Below are positions 16,766-26,265 of a DNA stretch of 64,000 bases, piece by piece. The translations under genes were made by a program, and so were the position numbers. Position 1 is the first letter of the stretch, and every line of letters begins with the position of its first letter. This DNA comes from an uncultured Rhodopila sp. (GTDB taxonomy: Bacteria; Pseudomonadota; Alphaproteobacteria; Acetobacterales; Acetobacteraceae), in assembly GCF_903944925.1 (NCBI RefSeq), contig NZ_CAJATU010000098.1, forward strand, positions 62,001-126,000, read 5' to 3'. The notes under the pieces are model-generated. The model ran no database searches. It was not told the DNA's origin and saw nothing but the letters and a program-made list of their open reading frames with translations.

Positions 16766-17122
16766 ATGGCACGCGTCAAACGGGGCACCACCACCCACGC
16801 CCGCCACAAGAAGGTCCTTGAGCAATCCAAGGGCTTTGTCGGCCGGTCCTCGACGAACTACCGCATCGCACGGGAACGCCTCGAGAAGTCCCTCCAATAC
16901 GCCTACCGCGATCGGCGGGTTAAGAAGCGCGAGTTCCGCGGCCTGTGGATCCAGCGCATCAACGCCGCGGTGCGCGAGCACGGCCTGACCTACTCGCAGT
17001 TCATCCACGGGCTTAACAAGGCCGGGATCGAGCTGGACCGCAAGGTTCTCGCCGCGATCGCCTATGACGATGCGGAGTCGTTTGCGGGTATCGTGCAGAA
17101 GGTCCAGGCCGCCCTGGCCTAA
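16766..17122 (+). CDS. rplT: Ribosomal protein bL20
   Basis: 118 residues, normal length. [20 protein letters not shown] and [20 protein letters not shown] are diagnostic of bL20, an early 23S rRNA assembly protein that also represses its operon in several bacteria. It lies 12 nt after rpmI. Confidence 0.98.
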   Translation: MARVKRGTTTHARHKKVLEQSKGFVGRSSTNYRIARERLEKSLQYAYRDRRVKKREFRGLWIQRINAAVREHGLTYSQFIHGLNKAGIELDRKVLAAIAYDDAESFAGIVQKVQAALA

Positions 17123-17155
17123 CGCCGGTTTCGTCCAGAAGCCAAGCGAACCGGG

Positions 17156-17180
17156 GGCCGCCTGACAAGGGCGGCCTTTT
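17156..17180 (+). terminator. Weak hairpin/terminator between rplT and pheS
   Basis: GGCCGCC (17156-17162) and GGCGGCC (17170-17176) form a 7-bp GC stem followed by TTTT. It sits 20 nt before the pheS ATG. The T run is short, so partial termination or attenuation of pheST is more plausible than a complete stop. Confidence 0.6.
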
Positions 17181-17199
17181 CCGTATGCGGGACACAAGC

Positions 17200-18267
17200 A
17201 TGAACGACGACCTCGAAGCCCTGAAGACCTCCACCGATGCCGCGCTGGCCGAAGCCGGCGACCTGCGCGCCTGGGACGCAATCCGCATCGCCGTGCTTGG
17301 CCGCAACGGCAGCCTGACCGCCATGCTGCGCGACCTCGGCAAAGTCCCGGCCGAACAGAAGAAAGAGCGCGGCGCGGCGCTGAACCGGCTGAAGGACGCG
17401 CTGAACGCGGCGATCGACGGGCGCAAGCTGCAACTGGAAGAGGCCGCGCTCGACGCCCGCCTGCTGTCGGAGCGGATCGACCCGACCCTGCCGCCGCGCC
17501 CGCGCGAGATCGGGCTGATCCACCCGATCTCCCGCACCATGGAGGAAGTTTCCGCCATTTTCGGCGCCATGGGGTGCACCGTGGTGGACGGTCCCGATGT
17601 GGAAAGCGACTGGTTCAATTTCGGCGCTTTGAACATCCCGGCGCATCACCCGGCGCGGGCGGACCACGACACGTTTTATCTGCCGCCGCGCGACGGCGGG
17701 GCGCCGCCGGTGCTGCGCACGCATACCTCGCCCGGCCAAATCCGTACCATGCTGTCGCAGGAGCCGCCGATCCGGGTGATCGTCACCGGGCGGACGTATC
17801 GGGCGGATCACGACGCGACCCACTCGCCGATGTTCCATCAATGCGAGGGGCTGGTGATCGACCGCGGCATGACCTTGGGCCACCTGAAGGGCGTGCTGAT
17901 CGACTTCCTGCGCACCTTCTTTGCCATCTCCGATCTGCCGGTGCGGTTCCGGTCGTCGTATTTCCCGTTCACGGAACCCTCGATGGAGGTCGATATCGGC
18001 TGGGACCGCAAGACCGGCGAACTCGGCCGCGGCGGCGACTGGCTGGAGATCCTGGGCAGCGGCATGGTCCACCCGCGCGCGCTGGCCAATTGCGGCATCG
18101 ACCCGCGCGAGTGGCAGGGTTTCGCCTGGGGCATGGGCATCGAGCGCATCACCATGCTGAAGCACGGGATGGCCGATCTGCGGCCGTTCTATGAGTCGGA
18201 CATACGCTGGCAACGGCATTACGGTTTCGCTCCGCTGGCTCCCACCATGCTGCATGAGGGAGTCTGA
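17200..18267 (+). CDS. pheS: Phenylalanine-tRNA ligase alpha subunit
   Basis: 355 residues from the ATG at 17200; the ATG at 17185 would add MRDTS and lies only 5 nt past the hairpin. A coiled-coil N terminus precedes the class II catalytic core: motif 2 RTYRADHDATHSPMFHQ and motif 3 WGMGIERITMLKHG. Together with PheT it forms the (alpha-beta)2 enzyme that charges tRNA-Phe. PheT starts 4 nt downstream. Confidence 0.96.
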   Translation: MNDDLEALKTSTDAALAEAGDLRAWDAIRIAVLGRNGSLTAMLRDLGKVPAEQKKERGAALNRLKDALNAAIDGRKLQLEEAALDARLLSERIDPTLPPRPREIGLIHPISRTMEEVSAIFGAMGCTVVDGPDVESDWFNFGALNIPAHHPARADHDTFYLPPRDGGAPPVLRTHTSPGQIRTMLSQEPPIRVIVTGRTYRADHDATHSPMFHQCEGLVIDRGMTLGHLKGVLIDFLRTFFAISDLPVRFRSSYFPFTEPSMEVDIGWDRKTGELGRGGDWLEILGSGMVHPRALANCGIDPREWQGFAWGMGIERITMLKHGMADLRPFYESDIRWQRHYGFAPLAPTMLHEGV

Positions 18268-18270
18268 GCC

Positions 18271-20733
18271 ATGAAGTTCACTTTGTCCTGGCTGAAAACC
18301 CACCTGCAGACCGACGCCTCGCTGCAAGAGATCACCGACACCCTGACCCGAATCGGCCTGGAGTTGGAGGGCGTCGGCAATCGCGGAGCCGCTTTGGCCG
18401 CCTTCCGCATCGCCCACGTTATCGAAGCCGTCCCTCACCCCAACGCCGATCGGCTGCGGGTGTGCAAGGTAGATGCGGGAGACGGGATCGTGTCAGTGGT
18501 GTGCGGCGCGCCGAATGCACATACCGGCATGAAGGCGGTGTTCGCGGCTCCCGGCACCTATATCCCCGGTTCGAACCTGACCCTGAAGGTGGGGGACATC
18601 CGCGGCGTGGTCAGCGCCGGGATGCTGCTGTCGGCGAAGGAGATGGGCCTCGGCGAGGACCACTCCGGCATCATCGAATTGCCGGCCGACGCGCCGGTGG
18701 GGGTGTCGTACGCGCACTACGCCGGGCTGGACGATCCGGTCATCGACATCAGCGTGACGCCGAACCGCGGCGACTGCTTTTCCGTGCGCGGCGTGGCGCG
18801 GGACCTGGCCGCCGCCGGGCTGGGCACACTGAAGCCGTTCGCGCCGGCGATCGTCTCGCCGGTGTTCGATGGCGGGCCGCGCTGGGAGATCGCGTTTCCG
18901 GAGGCCTGTCCATGGATCATCGGCCGGACCATCCGCGGCGTGCGCAACTCCGCCAGCCCGAAATGGCTGCAGGACCGCCTGACCTTCATCGGGCTGCGGC
19001 CAATCAACGCACTGGTGGACGTGACGAATTTCTTCACGGTCGACCTGGGGCGGCCGCTGCACGTGTTCGACGTGGCGAAACTATCGGGTGACGTGCTGAC
19101 TTTGCGGCGCGGTTCCGGGGAGGTCATGCCGGCGCTGAACGGCAAGGAGTACACTCTCGATCCCGAGGACTGCGCCATCGCCGATGCGGCGGGTGTGCAG
19201 TCGATCGCCGGTGTCATCGGCGGCGAGGCGACGGGCTGCGACGAGTCCACCACCACCGTATTCGTCGAGTGCGCGCTGTTCGATCCCGTGCGGATCGCGC
19301 TGACCGGGCGGCGGCACCAGATCGTCTCCGACGCGCGGCAGCGGTTCGAGCGCGGGGTCGATCCGACCTTGCTGCCGGCGGCGGTCGAGGCGGCGACGGC
19401 GCTGATCCTGGAGTTGTGCGGCGGCGAACCAGGCACGGTGACCTCGGCCGGGGCCGAGCCGCATTGGCAGCGGGATGCGACGTTGCGCTTCGCCCGAATC
19501 GCCGAACTTGGCGGTTCGAATATCGGCGAGGATGAGGCGGTCGCGTCCCTGGAACATCTGGGTTTCGCGGTGCGCGAGCGCGATGAAGCCGGCGTGACCG
19601 TGGCCGTGCCGCCCTGGCGCAACGACGTGGCGGCGCCGATTGCGCTGGACCAGTCGCCCGGGCTGGATCCGGCCAAAGCGGCGAAGGCGGCGGAGGGCTG
19701 CGCCCGGATCGAGGCGGAGAACGACCTGATCGAGGAAGTGCTGCGGCTGCGCGGCCTGGATGCGGTGCCCCCTGTGTCGCTGCCGCGCGAAAGCCCGGTG
19801 CCGGCGGTGACGCTGACGCCGCGGCAGCAGCGCACCGCCCTGGCCCGGCGGACCCTGGCGGCGGTAGGCCTGCTGGAATGCGTGACATTCAGCTTCATGG
19901 CGCGCGCGGAGGCGGAACGCTTCGGCGCGGCACCGGACTCGCTGCGGCTGAGCAACCCGATCGCATCGGACCTGGACCAGCTTCGGCCGACTCCGCTGGC
20001 GACTTTGGCCTTGGCGGCCAAGCGTAACGCCGCGCGCGGCTATTCCGACGTGTCGCTGTTCGAGATCGGTCCGGCTTTTGCGCTCGATGCGCCGGACGGA
20101 CAGAGGCTGGTGGCAGCGGGATTGCGCAGCGGGGCAACGCCGCGGAGCTGGCTGGCGCCGCAGCGTGCGGTGGATGAAATGGACGCGAAGGGCGACCTGT
20201 GGGCTTTGCTGAGCGCCATCGGCGTGTCGCTGGAGTCGCTGCAGGTCACCGCCGAGGCGCCCGCCTTCCTGCATCCCGGCCGCTCGGGCCTGGTGCGCCA
20301 GGGGCCGAAAACGGTGATGGGCTATTTCGGGGAAATCCACCCGCGGCTGCTGGCGGCGTTGGATCTGCCGGGGCCGATGGTGGTGTTCGAGTTGAACCTG
20401 GACGCTGTGGCGGATCCGAAGCGGCGGAAGAAGTCGGCTCCGGACTTGCCGGCGTTCCAGCCGGTGCGGCGCGACTTCGCGTTCCTGGTGGATACTTCGG
20501 TGCCGGCGGACAGCGTGGTGCGCGCGGCGAAAGGTGCGGAGAGGGCCCTGATTACCGCAGTGTCGTTGTTCGACGTGTATGCGGGCGACAAGCTGCCGGA
20601 GGGGAAGATGTCGGTGGCGGTGGAAGTCACGTTCCAGCCGCGCGACAAAACTCTAACCGATCCGGAGATCGAGGCGGCGTGCCAGAAGGTGGTGGCGGCG
20701 GTGGCTAAGGCGACCGGAGCGACGCTGCGGTAG
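18271..20733 (+). CDS. pheT: Phenylalanine-tRNA ligase beta subunit
   Basis: 820 residues: an EMAP/tRNA-binding domain (about 40-150), the B3/B4 editing domain, B5, the catalytic-like core and a C-terminal FDX-ACB domain (PVRRDFAFLVD...). Between PPWRNDV and DLIEEVLRLRGLD in B5 there is an alanine-rich insert of about 30 residues (LDQSPGLDPAKAAKAAEG) absent from E. coli PheT; I believe it is shared by relatives in Rhodospirillales. Translation is probably coupled to pheS. Confidence 0.95.
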   Translation: MKFTLSWLKTHLQTDASLQEITDTLTRIGLELEGVGNRGAALAAFRIAHVIEAVPHPNADRLRVCKVDAGDGIVSVVCGAPNAHTGMKAVFAAPGTYIPGSNLTLKVGDIRGVVSAGMLLSAKEMGLGEDHSGIIELPADAPVGVSYAHYAGLDDPVIDISVTPNRGDCFSVRGVARDLAAAGLGTLKPFAPAIVSPVFDGGPRWEIAFPEACPWIIGRTIRGVRNSASPKWLQDRLTFIGLRPINALVDVTNFFTVDLGRPLHVFDVAKLSGDVLTLRRGSGEVMPALNGKEYTLDPEDCAIADAAGVQSIAGVIGGEATGCDESTTTVFVECALFDPVRIALTGRRHQIVSDARQRFERGVDPTLLPAAVEAATALILELCGGEPGTVTSAGAEPHWQRDATLRFARIAELGGSNIGEDEAVASLEHLGFAVRERDEAGVTVAVPPWRNDVAAPIALDQSPGLDPAKAAKAAEGCARIEAENDLIEEVLRLRGLDAVPPVSLPRESPVPAVTLTPRQQRTALARRTLAAVGLLECVTFSFMARAEAERFGAAPDSLRLSNPIASDLDQLRPTPLATLALAAKRNAARGYSDVSLFEIGPAFALDAPDGQRLVAAGLRSGATPRSWLAPQRAVDEMDAKGDLWALLSAIGVSLESLQVTAEAPAFLHPGRSGLVRQGPKTVMGYFGEIHPRLLAALDLPGPMVVFELNLDAVADPKRRKKSAPDLPAFQPVRRDFAFLVDTSVPADSVVRAAKGAERALITAVSLFDVYAGDKLPEGKMSVAVEVTFQPRDKTLTDPEIEAACQKVVAAVAKATGATLR

Positions 20734-20935
20734 TGTAATTGGCTAAGCCCATTTGTAGCCGATTCGTACCACGGCATGGCCTTTAGCGGGTCCGGCATCG
20801 GCCGCGGAGGCAAACCTCGGAGCTCACCAACTGGACTCGGATACGAGGCCGGTGTGGTGAGGCAACCCGGCGTCGGACGGGAAACCCGAAAGTCGAACGA
20901 GATACTGCGCGGACGACTTAGATTTCGCGCCAGTC
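20734..20935. other. Hairpin-rich spacer after pheT
   Basis: No T-rich terminator follows pheT. Several short stems with small loops occur in series: GAGG-CAAA-CCTC (20807-20818), CTCG-GATA-CGAG (about 20836-20847) and CGGG-AAA-CCCG (about 20878-20888). This is more orderly than the other spacers and may be part of a structured RNA, but no known class was recognised. Confidence 0.35.
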
Positions 20936-21781
20936 TTACTTCGTCGCACAGACCCGGTTGCCGAGGATCGCACCCAACAGGCCTGACCGCTTACGCCGAT
21001 CGGCCGGGAACAGGCGCACGGCTGTTTCGATCCAATTCATTGCGGCGGGTGGCAAATTGACGTAACGACCGCGCGCGCCGATGAAGGTTTGCAGACGCTT
21101 GAACCCGGCCGCGTTGAACAGCACCACCAGTTCGCGAGTGGTATATTCCTTCAGGTGCAGCCCGTTCGCCATATAATCTCCACCCTGAACCGGACACGGC
21201 AGATCGTCGAAGTAGGCAGAGCAATCGTGCGGACCGTTCAGCCGGCTCGGCGTGACGCAAATATAGCTGCCGCCCTCCCGCAGGACTCGGTAAATCTCCC
21301 GCAACTGATCATAGGCATCATCAGGATGCAGATGCTCCATAAGCTGATTGCTGATCACCAGGTCGATGCTGTCGCTGTCGAACGGCATGTGGATGCCGTC
21401 GGTCTGCCGCAGCTCAAAATTCGGCACGGCCTTGTCGGCTCCGGCCCCGACGTCGGAGACATCGACACCGTAGATTTTGCCGACGAGCGGGGCTATGGCG
21501 ACGGAGAGATGGCAGCGCCCGGGGCCGATCTCCGCGACCACGGTTGAAGGTGTTACGAACCGGCGCAGAAACGCGGCTTCGTAGCGAGCGTTGCGTTCTG
21601 CGTCGGTGCTGTCCCTGGGCAGGCTTTCGGGAAACTTTTCCCCGTATTCGTTATAAACCTTGCTATAAAGTTGCATTCGGTCCTTTTGCGCCGCGACCCG
21701 CAACTTGTGCGCTATAGAAGTTTCGAACTCACATTGATCGTGCACCCGGTCGGTGAGTTCCACCTCGGCGCGTTTGAGCAT
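20936..21781 (-). CDS. Class I SAM-dependent methyltransferase
   Basis: 281 residues. A Rossmann methyltransferase core is visible: motif I VVAEIGPGRCHLSVAIA, GVDVSD, then FDSDSIDLVISNQLMEHL and LREGGSYICVTPSR. The ATG at 21781 is chosen because GAGGGAAG lies 8 nt before it and the longer frame would run into the lolD stop. The family resembles methyltransferases acting on sugars or lipids in envelope synthesis, but no substrate can be named. Confidence 0.82.
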   Translation of the reverse strand: MLKRAEVELTDRVHDQCEFETSIAHKLRVAAQKDRMQLYSKVYNEYGEKFPESLPRDSTDAERNARYEAAFLRRFVTPSTVVAEIGPGRCHLSVAIAPLVGKIYGVDVSDVGAGADKAVPNFELRQTDGIHMPFDSDSIDLVISNQLMEHLHPDDAYDQLREIYRVLREGGSYICVTPSRLNGPHDCSAYFDDLPCPVQGGDYMANGLHLKEYTTRELVVLFNAAGFKRLQTFIGARGRYVNLPPAAMNWIETAVRLFPADRRKRSGLLGAILGNRVCATK

Positions 21782-21911
21782 GATATCGGCTTCCCTCGGC
21801 AACTTTAGCGCTTTGTAAACAACGCGCCGCCGGAACAGCCACTCACTTTCGAGGCTTCGGTGACACATCTTTGTGGGTCCGAATCCGACCGTTCCACGCT
21901 GGGCCAACGGT

Positions 21912-22583
21912 TCAGGAAAGGCGTCCGTCCCGCAGCGTGACAACCCGGTCCATCCGCCCCGCCAGCTCCGGGTTATGGGTCGCGATCAGCGCGGCCAACC
22001 CGTGATCGCGCACGATCGCCAGCAGCTCGGCAAACACCGCCTCCGCGGTCGCCACGTCCAGATTGCCCGTCGGCTCATCCGCCAACAGCAGCTTTGGGCC
22101 GTTCGCCAGCGCCCGGGCGATTGCCACCCGCTGCTGCTCCCCGCCCGACAGCTTCCCCGGCAGGTGCCCCAGCCGATCGGCCAGACCGAACGACGACAGC
22201 AGCGCCCGCGCCCGGTCCTCGGCGGCCCGCCGCGACCGCCCGGCGATCATCAGCGGCAGCACGACATTCTCCAGCGCGGAGAACTCGGGCAGCAGGTGAT
22301 GGAACTGGTAGACGAAGCCGATGGTGTCCCGCCGGATCGCGGTGCGCGCGGCATCGGGCAGGCCGCCCGCGTCGCGGCCTTCGATCACGACCGAGCCGCC
22401 ATCGGGACGATCCAGCAATCCGGCGGCATGCAGCAGGGTGGACTTGCCGGCCCCGGACGGCGCAACCAGCGCCACGATCTCCCCTGCGCGCACCGTCAGA
22501 TCGACCCCCCGCAGCACCGGCAGATCTGCTGCCTCGCCGCGATAGGTCCGCCTGACACCGCGCAGAACCAGCGTCTCACTCAT
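21912..22583 (-). CDS. lolD: Lipoprotein-releasing ABC transporter ATPase LolD
   Basis: 223 residues with Walker [10 protein letters not shown], signature [15 protein letters not shown] and Walker [12 protein letters not shown], plus the LolD/MacB-type [16 protein letters not shown] region (here [11 protein letters not shown]). It powers release of outer-membrane lipoproteins from the inner membrane. It overlaps the permease gene by 8 nt. Confidence 0.94.
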   Translation of the reverse strand: MSETLVLRGVRRTYRGEAADLPVLRGVDLTVRAGEIVALVAPSGAGKSTLLHAAGLLDRPDGGSVVIEGRDAGGLPDAARTAIRRDTIGFVYQFHHLLPEFSALENVVLPLMIAGRSRRAAEDRARALLSSFGLADRLGHLPGKLSGGEQQRVAIARALANGPKLLLADEPTGNLDVATAEAVFAELLAIVRDHGLAALIATHNPELAGRMDRVVTLRDGRLS

Positions 22584-23829
22584 GCCGCAGCGCCTCCACC
22601 GGATCGGTTTTCGCCGCCCGCCAACTCGGATACAGCGTCGCCAGCAGCGACAGGATCAGGCCGAGCGCGACCACCCGGCCAACGTCCACCCAATCCACCG
22701 TATCCGGCAGCTCGCTCAGCATGAACACCGAGGCATCGAACACCCGTCCGCCGGTAATGTTTTCGACGAAATGCTGGACGGCGACGATGTTGCGGCAGAA
22801 CACCACGCCTATGATGGTGCCAATCAGGGTGCCGCTGACTCCGACAAAGGCGCCGCACATCAGGAAGATGCGCATGATCGAGCCGCCGGAAGCGCCGATG
22901 GTGCGCAGCACGGCGATGTCCGAGCGCTTGTCCTTCACCAGCATAATCAGCGACGACACCACGTTGAACGCCGCCACCAGGACGATCATGCCAAGGACGA
23001 TGAACATCGTATCCTTCTGCACCTGCAACACGCCGATGATGGTGTCGTTGGCGTGGCGCCAGTCGCGGGCATAGACCTGCCGCCCTTGCAGCAGCGGCGC
23101 CAGTTCCCGCCCCACCGCATTGACCTCATCCGCATCCTTCAACCTGATCTCGATTCCGGTAACGGCGTTGGGCTTCTGGAAGAACACCTGGGCCGCCGGA
23201 AGCGGAAGGAACACGACGCTGCTGTTGTAGTCGTTCAGACCGGCGTCGAAGATTGCCACGACGCGATAGGCCCGCACCCGCGGAATGGTGCCGAACGCGG
23301 TCGCCGCGCCCTCGGGCGAGATCACCGTCAGCGAGCCGCCGACACGCAGCCGGTAGGCGTTGGCCAGCGAGACACCGACGATGATGGCGTCGTCCCCGGT
23401 AAAGTTGGCCAGGCTTCCGGCGATGATGTGGTCGCTGATCGGATGCAGGCCGCGCAAATCGTCCAGGCTGATGCCGCGGACCAGGCCGCCGCGCGCACCG
23501 CCGCCCTCGGTGCTGAGCAGCGCCTGCCCGTCCAGCACGGGCGTGGCGGAGGCGACGTCCGGCAGTCCGCGCACCTGCGCCACCAGCTTCTGGTAGTCGT
23601 CCAGCTTCTGCCCGGCATAGGCCTCGACGGTAATGTGGCCGTTCACGCCGAGAATTCGCGAAACCAGTTCAACCTGGAAACCGCTCATGACCGAGGTCAC
23701 GACGATCAGGGTGGCGACGCCAAGCGCGATGCCGACAAGCGAGAAGATGGCGATGATCGAGACGAAACGCTCGCCTTTGCGGGCGCGCAGATAGCGGCCG
23801 GCGACCATGCGTTCGAAGGGGCCGAACAT
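22576..23829 (-). CDS. lolC: Lipoprotein-releasing ABC transporter permease LolC/LolE
   Basis: 417 residues: an N-terminal helix ([23 protein letters not shown]), a large periplasmic domain, then three C-terminal membrane helices ([21 protein letters not shown]..., [40 protein letters not shown]). Alphaproteobacteria commonly have one such permease as a homodimer (LolF-like). proS lies upstream on the same strand. Confidence 0.93.
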   Translation of the reverse strand: MFGPFERMVAGRYLRARKGERFVSIIAIFSLVGIALGVATLIVVTSVMSGFQVELVSRILGVNGHITVEAYAGQKLDDYQKLVAQVRGLPDVASATPVLDGQALLSTEGGGARGGLVRGISLDDLRGLHPISDHIIAGSLANFTGDDAIIVGVSLANAYRLRVGGSLTVISPEGAATAFGTIPRVRAYRVVAIFDAGLNDYNSSVVFLPLPAAQVFFQKPNAVTGIEIRLKDADEVNAVGRELAPLLQGRQVYARDWRHANDTIIGVLQVQKDTMFIVLGMIVLVAAFNVVSSLIMLVKDKRSDIAVLRTIGASGGSIMRIFLMCGAFVGVSGTLIGTIIGVVFCRNIVAVQHFVENITGGRVFDASVFMLSELPDTVDWVDVGRVVALGLILSLLATLYPSWRAAKTDPVEALRHE

Positions 23830-24185
23830 TCAGGATGGGTTCCAGGAGGATAGGGGTGTGCGTCGGACCGGAGATGTTCCCGCTTGAACGGGAGGTGGCT
23901 GGGTGGTGCTGCCAAAAAAGCACCGTCCGGAAGGTCGGCCGATCCGCAAGAAAGCTGTCGACATAGAGGAAGAAAAGAGGACGACAAAGCTGCGTCCTCC
24001 CAAGCCGCAGAGTCCATCTTTGGTCAAGCTATCAATCCCGGAACTTTTCTCTGCGGTCCTCTGTGCAGCTCTCGCTATCTCTGTGTTAAGATAGCGGAGT
24101 TGACGCACAGCACTGACCCTGGCCCGTCGCGTCGAGCCCATGCCAACAGCCGCTGACCACGCCTTCCCCACTGGCTTAGCCGCCG
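23830..24185. other. Spacer between proS and lolC holding a solo repeat element
   Basis: No gene. It contains the flank pair described separately (23960-24090) and short ORFs that look random. Promoter elements for lolCD were not identified; the two genes may also be read from proS. Confidence 0.5.
23960..24090. repeat. Solo copy of the GxxExxY-flanking repeat
   Basis: The right part (24045-24090, ending CTCTGTGTTAA) aligns closely with the sequence 3' of the GxxExxY remnant (32043-32090), and the left part (ACATAGAGGAAG... at 23960-23990) resembles the sequence 5' of it (31742-31784). No gene lies between. It looks like the ends of the same element after loss of its cargo. Confidence 0.6.
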
Positions 24186-25502
24186 CTAAGACCCGATCCG
24201 CGTCAACGCCTCCTCCGGCGTCACCTCAACCCGCTCCCCGGTTGCGCGCCGCTTCAGCTCCACCGTCCCCGCCGCCGCACCGCGGGGTCCCACGATGATC
24301 TGCCAGGGGTGCCCCATCAAATCGGCGTCCGCGAATTTTGCTCCGGCCCTGTCAGTGCGATCGTCGTACAAGGCGTTCCCGCCGAGCGCCGCATAAAGCC
24401 GCTCGCACAGCGCATCGCATCCCGCATCGCCGACTTTGAGGTTGAGGATCGCGGCCTTGAACGGAGCAATGCTGTCGGGCCAGATGATGCCGTTGTCGTC
24501 GTGGCTGGCCTCGATCACCGCGCCCACCAGGCGGGAGACGCCGACGCCATAGCTGCCCATCTCCGGATGCACCTGCCTGCCGTCCGGACCCGCCACCGTC
24601 GCGCCCATCGACTTCGTGTATTTCGTGCCGAAGTAGAAGATGTGGCCGACCTCGATGCCCCGGCCTTCGCGCTTGCGGTCTGCAACGACCTGATCCCAGC
24701 GCGCGGTGTCGTGCTTTTCGTCGGTGGCGGCATAGTGGCCGGTCATCACCTCGAAGAAGCGCACGAGGTCGTCCGGCTTTTCATGGCTGAAGCTGTCGCC
24801 GGACAGGTAGTCGATCTCCTCGAACGCCGCGTCGTAATAGACCTGACTTTCGCCGGTCGGGGCGAGGATGATGAACTCGTGCGACAGGTCGCCGCCGATG
24901 GGGCCGGTGTCGGCCTCCATCGGGATCGCCTTGAGGCCCATGCGCTGGAAGGTGCGCATATAGGCCAGCATCATCTTGCGGTAGCTGGCCACCGCGCCGC
25001 CATGGTCGATATCGAATGAGTAGGCGTCCTTCATCAGGAACTCCCGCCCGCGCATTACGCCGAACCGCGGCCGCACCTCATCGCGGAACTTCCATTGGAT
25101 ATGATACAGGATCTGGGGCAATTCCTTGTAGCTGCGGACCGATTGGCGGAACAGGTCGGTCACCATCTCCTCATTCGTGGGGCCGTACAGCATGTCGCGG
25201 TCGTGGCGGTCGCGGATGCGCAGCATCTCCTTGCCGTAATCCTCATACCGGCCGCTTTCCTTCCACAGCTCCGCGGGCTGGATCGTCGGCATCAGGATCT
25301 CCTGCGCGCCGGCGGCATCCTGCTCCTCCCGCACGATGCGCTCGATATTGCGCAGCACCCGCAGGCCGAGCGGCAGCCAGGCATAGATGCCGGCCGAGGT
25401 CTGCCGCACCAGCCCCGCCCGCAACATCAGACGGTGTGAGGCGATCTGCGCCTCGGCAGGCGTTTCCTTGAGTGTGGGAATGAAAGCGTGGGACAGGCGC
25501 AT
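24186..25502 (-). CDS. proS: Proline-tRNA ligase, short alphaproteobacterial type
   Basis: 438 residues, lacking the INS editing domain found in E. coli ProS (572 aa). Class II motifs are visible: [22 protein letters not shown], motif 2 [25 protein letters not shown] region, and motif 3 [18 protein letters not shown]-terminal anticodon-binding domain follows. It charges tRNA-Pro. The place between DUF1467 and lolC is conserved synteny in this class. Confidence 0.96.
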   Translation of the reverse strand: MRLSHAFIPTLKETPAEAQIASHRLMLRAGLVRQTSAGIYAWLPLGLRVLRNIERIVREEQDAAGAQEILMPTIQPAELWKESGRYEDYGKEMLRIRDRHDRDMLYGPTNEEMVTDLFRQSVRSYKELPQILYHIQWKFRDEVRPRFGVMRGREFLMKDAYSFDIDHGGAVASYRKMMLAYMRTFQRMGLKAIPMEADTGPIGGDLSHEFIILAPTGESQVYYDAAFEEIDYLSGDSFSHEKPDDLVRFFEVMTGHYAATDEKHDTARWDQVVADRKREGRGIEVGHIFYFGTKYTKSMGATVAGPDGRQVHPEMGSYGVGVSRLVGAVIEASHDDNGIIWPDSIAPFKAAILNLKVGDAGCDALCERLYAALGGNALYDDRTDRAGAKFADADLMGHPWQIIVGPRGAAAGTVELKRRATGERVEVTPEEALTRIGS

Positions 25503-25935
25503 CGCGATGGACTTCCGGTCAGGAGAACAGGCGCCGTCCTATCGCGTTTACGTCTGCGCCGCTACAGTGTTGGGCCAGTTACGCCGATCGGCTCACGTCG
25601 TGTCGGCCGCAAGGCGAATGCGTCAAAAAAGATTACCGCGACGCAATTTCGGAACGCCGAGAGCAGCTTTTTAACACAAAGCCACTCGGTCGGGCAAGTT
25701 TTGTGCGTTGCACAACCATTTCACGCAATAAACTTCCCGCGATTCTGTTAAATGGCAACAATAAGGCGTGACAGCGGCGAAGAACTTGGCTAATCAAGGC
25801 TCCGGGCCGCTTACCGGCGAGTATGCGGGCCAGGTTTGGGGAGGAAACGCCAATCTCGCGGCAGGTAAAGGACAACCGTCCTTACCCTGTCCGCATCTGC
25901 GTAAACCGGTCGAACGTCCTATAAAATTAAGAAAA
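25503..25935. other. 433-base spacer upstream of proS
   Basis: No convincing gene on either strand. It is relatively AT-rich around 25660-25790 and 25915-25945 and contains one GCCGATCGGC palindrome (25583-25592). The proS promoter should lie here, unless proS is read from the DUF1467 gene. Confidence 0.5.
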
Positions 25936-26199
25936 TCAATCATCATCCGGCGCGGCGAACATGCCGTGCCGGAAACTGATGACATCGCTGCGGATCAAAA
26001 AGTATGATCCAGTCCATAAAAAACACGTCACTATCGTGGTAACGATAACCTTCATCAGCATGCGGGGACGCTCCGGCGCACCGCGCCAGCCGCTTGCCTG
26101 ATCCGCGTGCTCCTGTGGCCGCGTGCCGATGGGCAGGACCGCGAACAGCGCGGTCCACCAGATGATCACAAACAGCACGATGCCGGTAAACCAGTTCAC
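25936..26199 (-). CDS. DUF1467 family membrane protein
   Basis: 87 residues: a first helix (GIVLFVIIWWTALFAVLPIG), a conserved polar loop (TRPQEHADQASGWRGAPERP) and a second helix (VIVTTIVTCFLWTGSYFLI). This is the DUF1467 pattern, and its place between rnj and proS is the family's usual location. The GTG at 26199 has only a weak site (GGAG, 4 nt). Function unknown. Confidence 0.88.
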   Translation of the reverse strand: MNWFTGIVLFVIIWWTALFAVLPIGTRPQEHADQASGWRGAPERPRMLMKVIVTTIVTCFLWTGSYFLIRSDVISFRHGMFAAPDDD

Positions 26200-26265
26200 G
26201 GCGGCTCCATCCCCGTGATGACCCGGCGTGTCCTGTTCGGGCCATGACGAATAAGAGTGTCGGTA

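Noticed and set aside
24309-25019. A 236-codon plus-strand frame opposite proS
   Set aside because: Antisense of a conserved synthetase; no family pattern.
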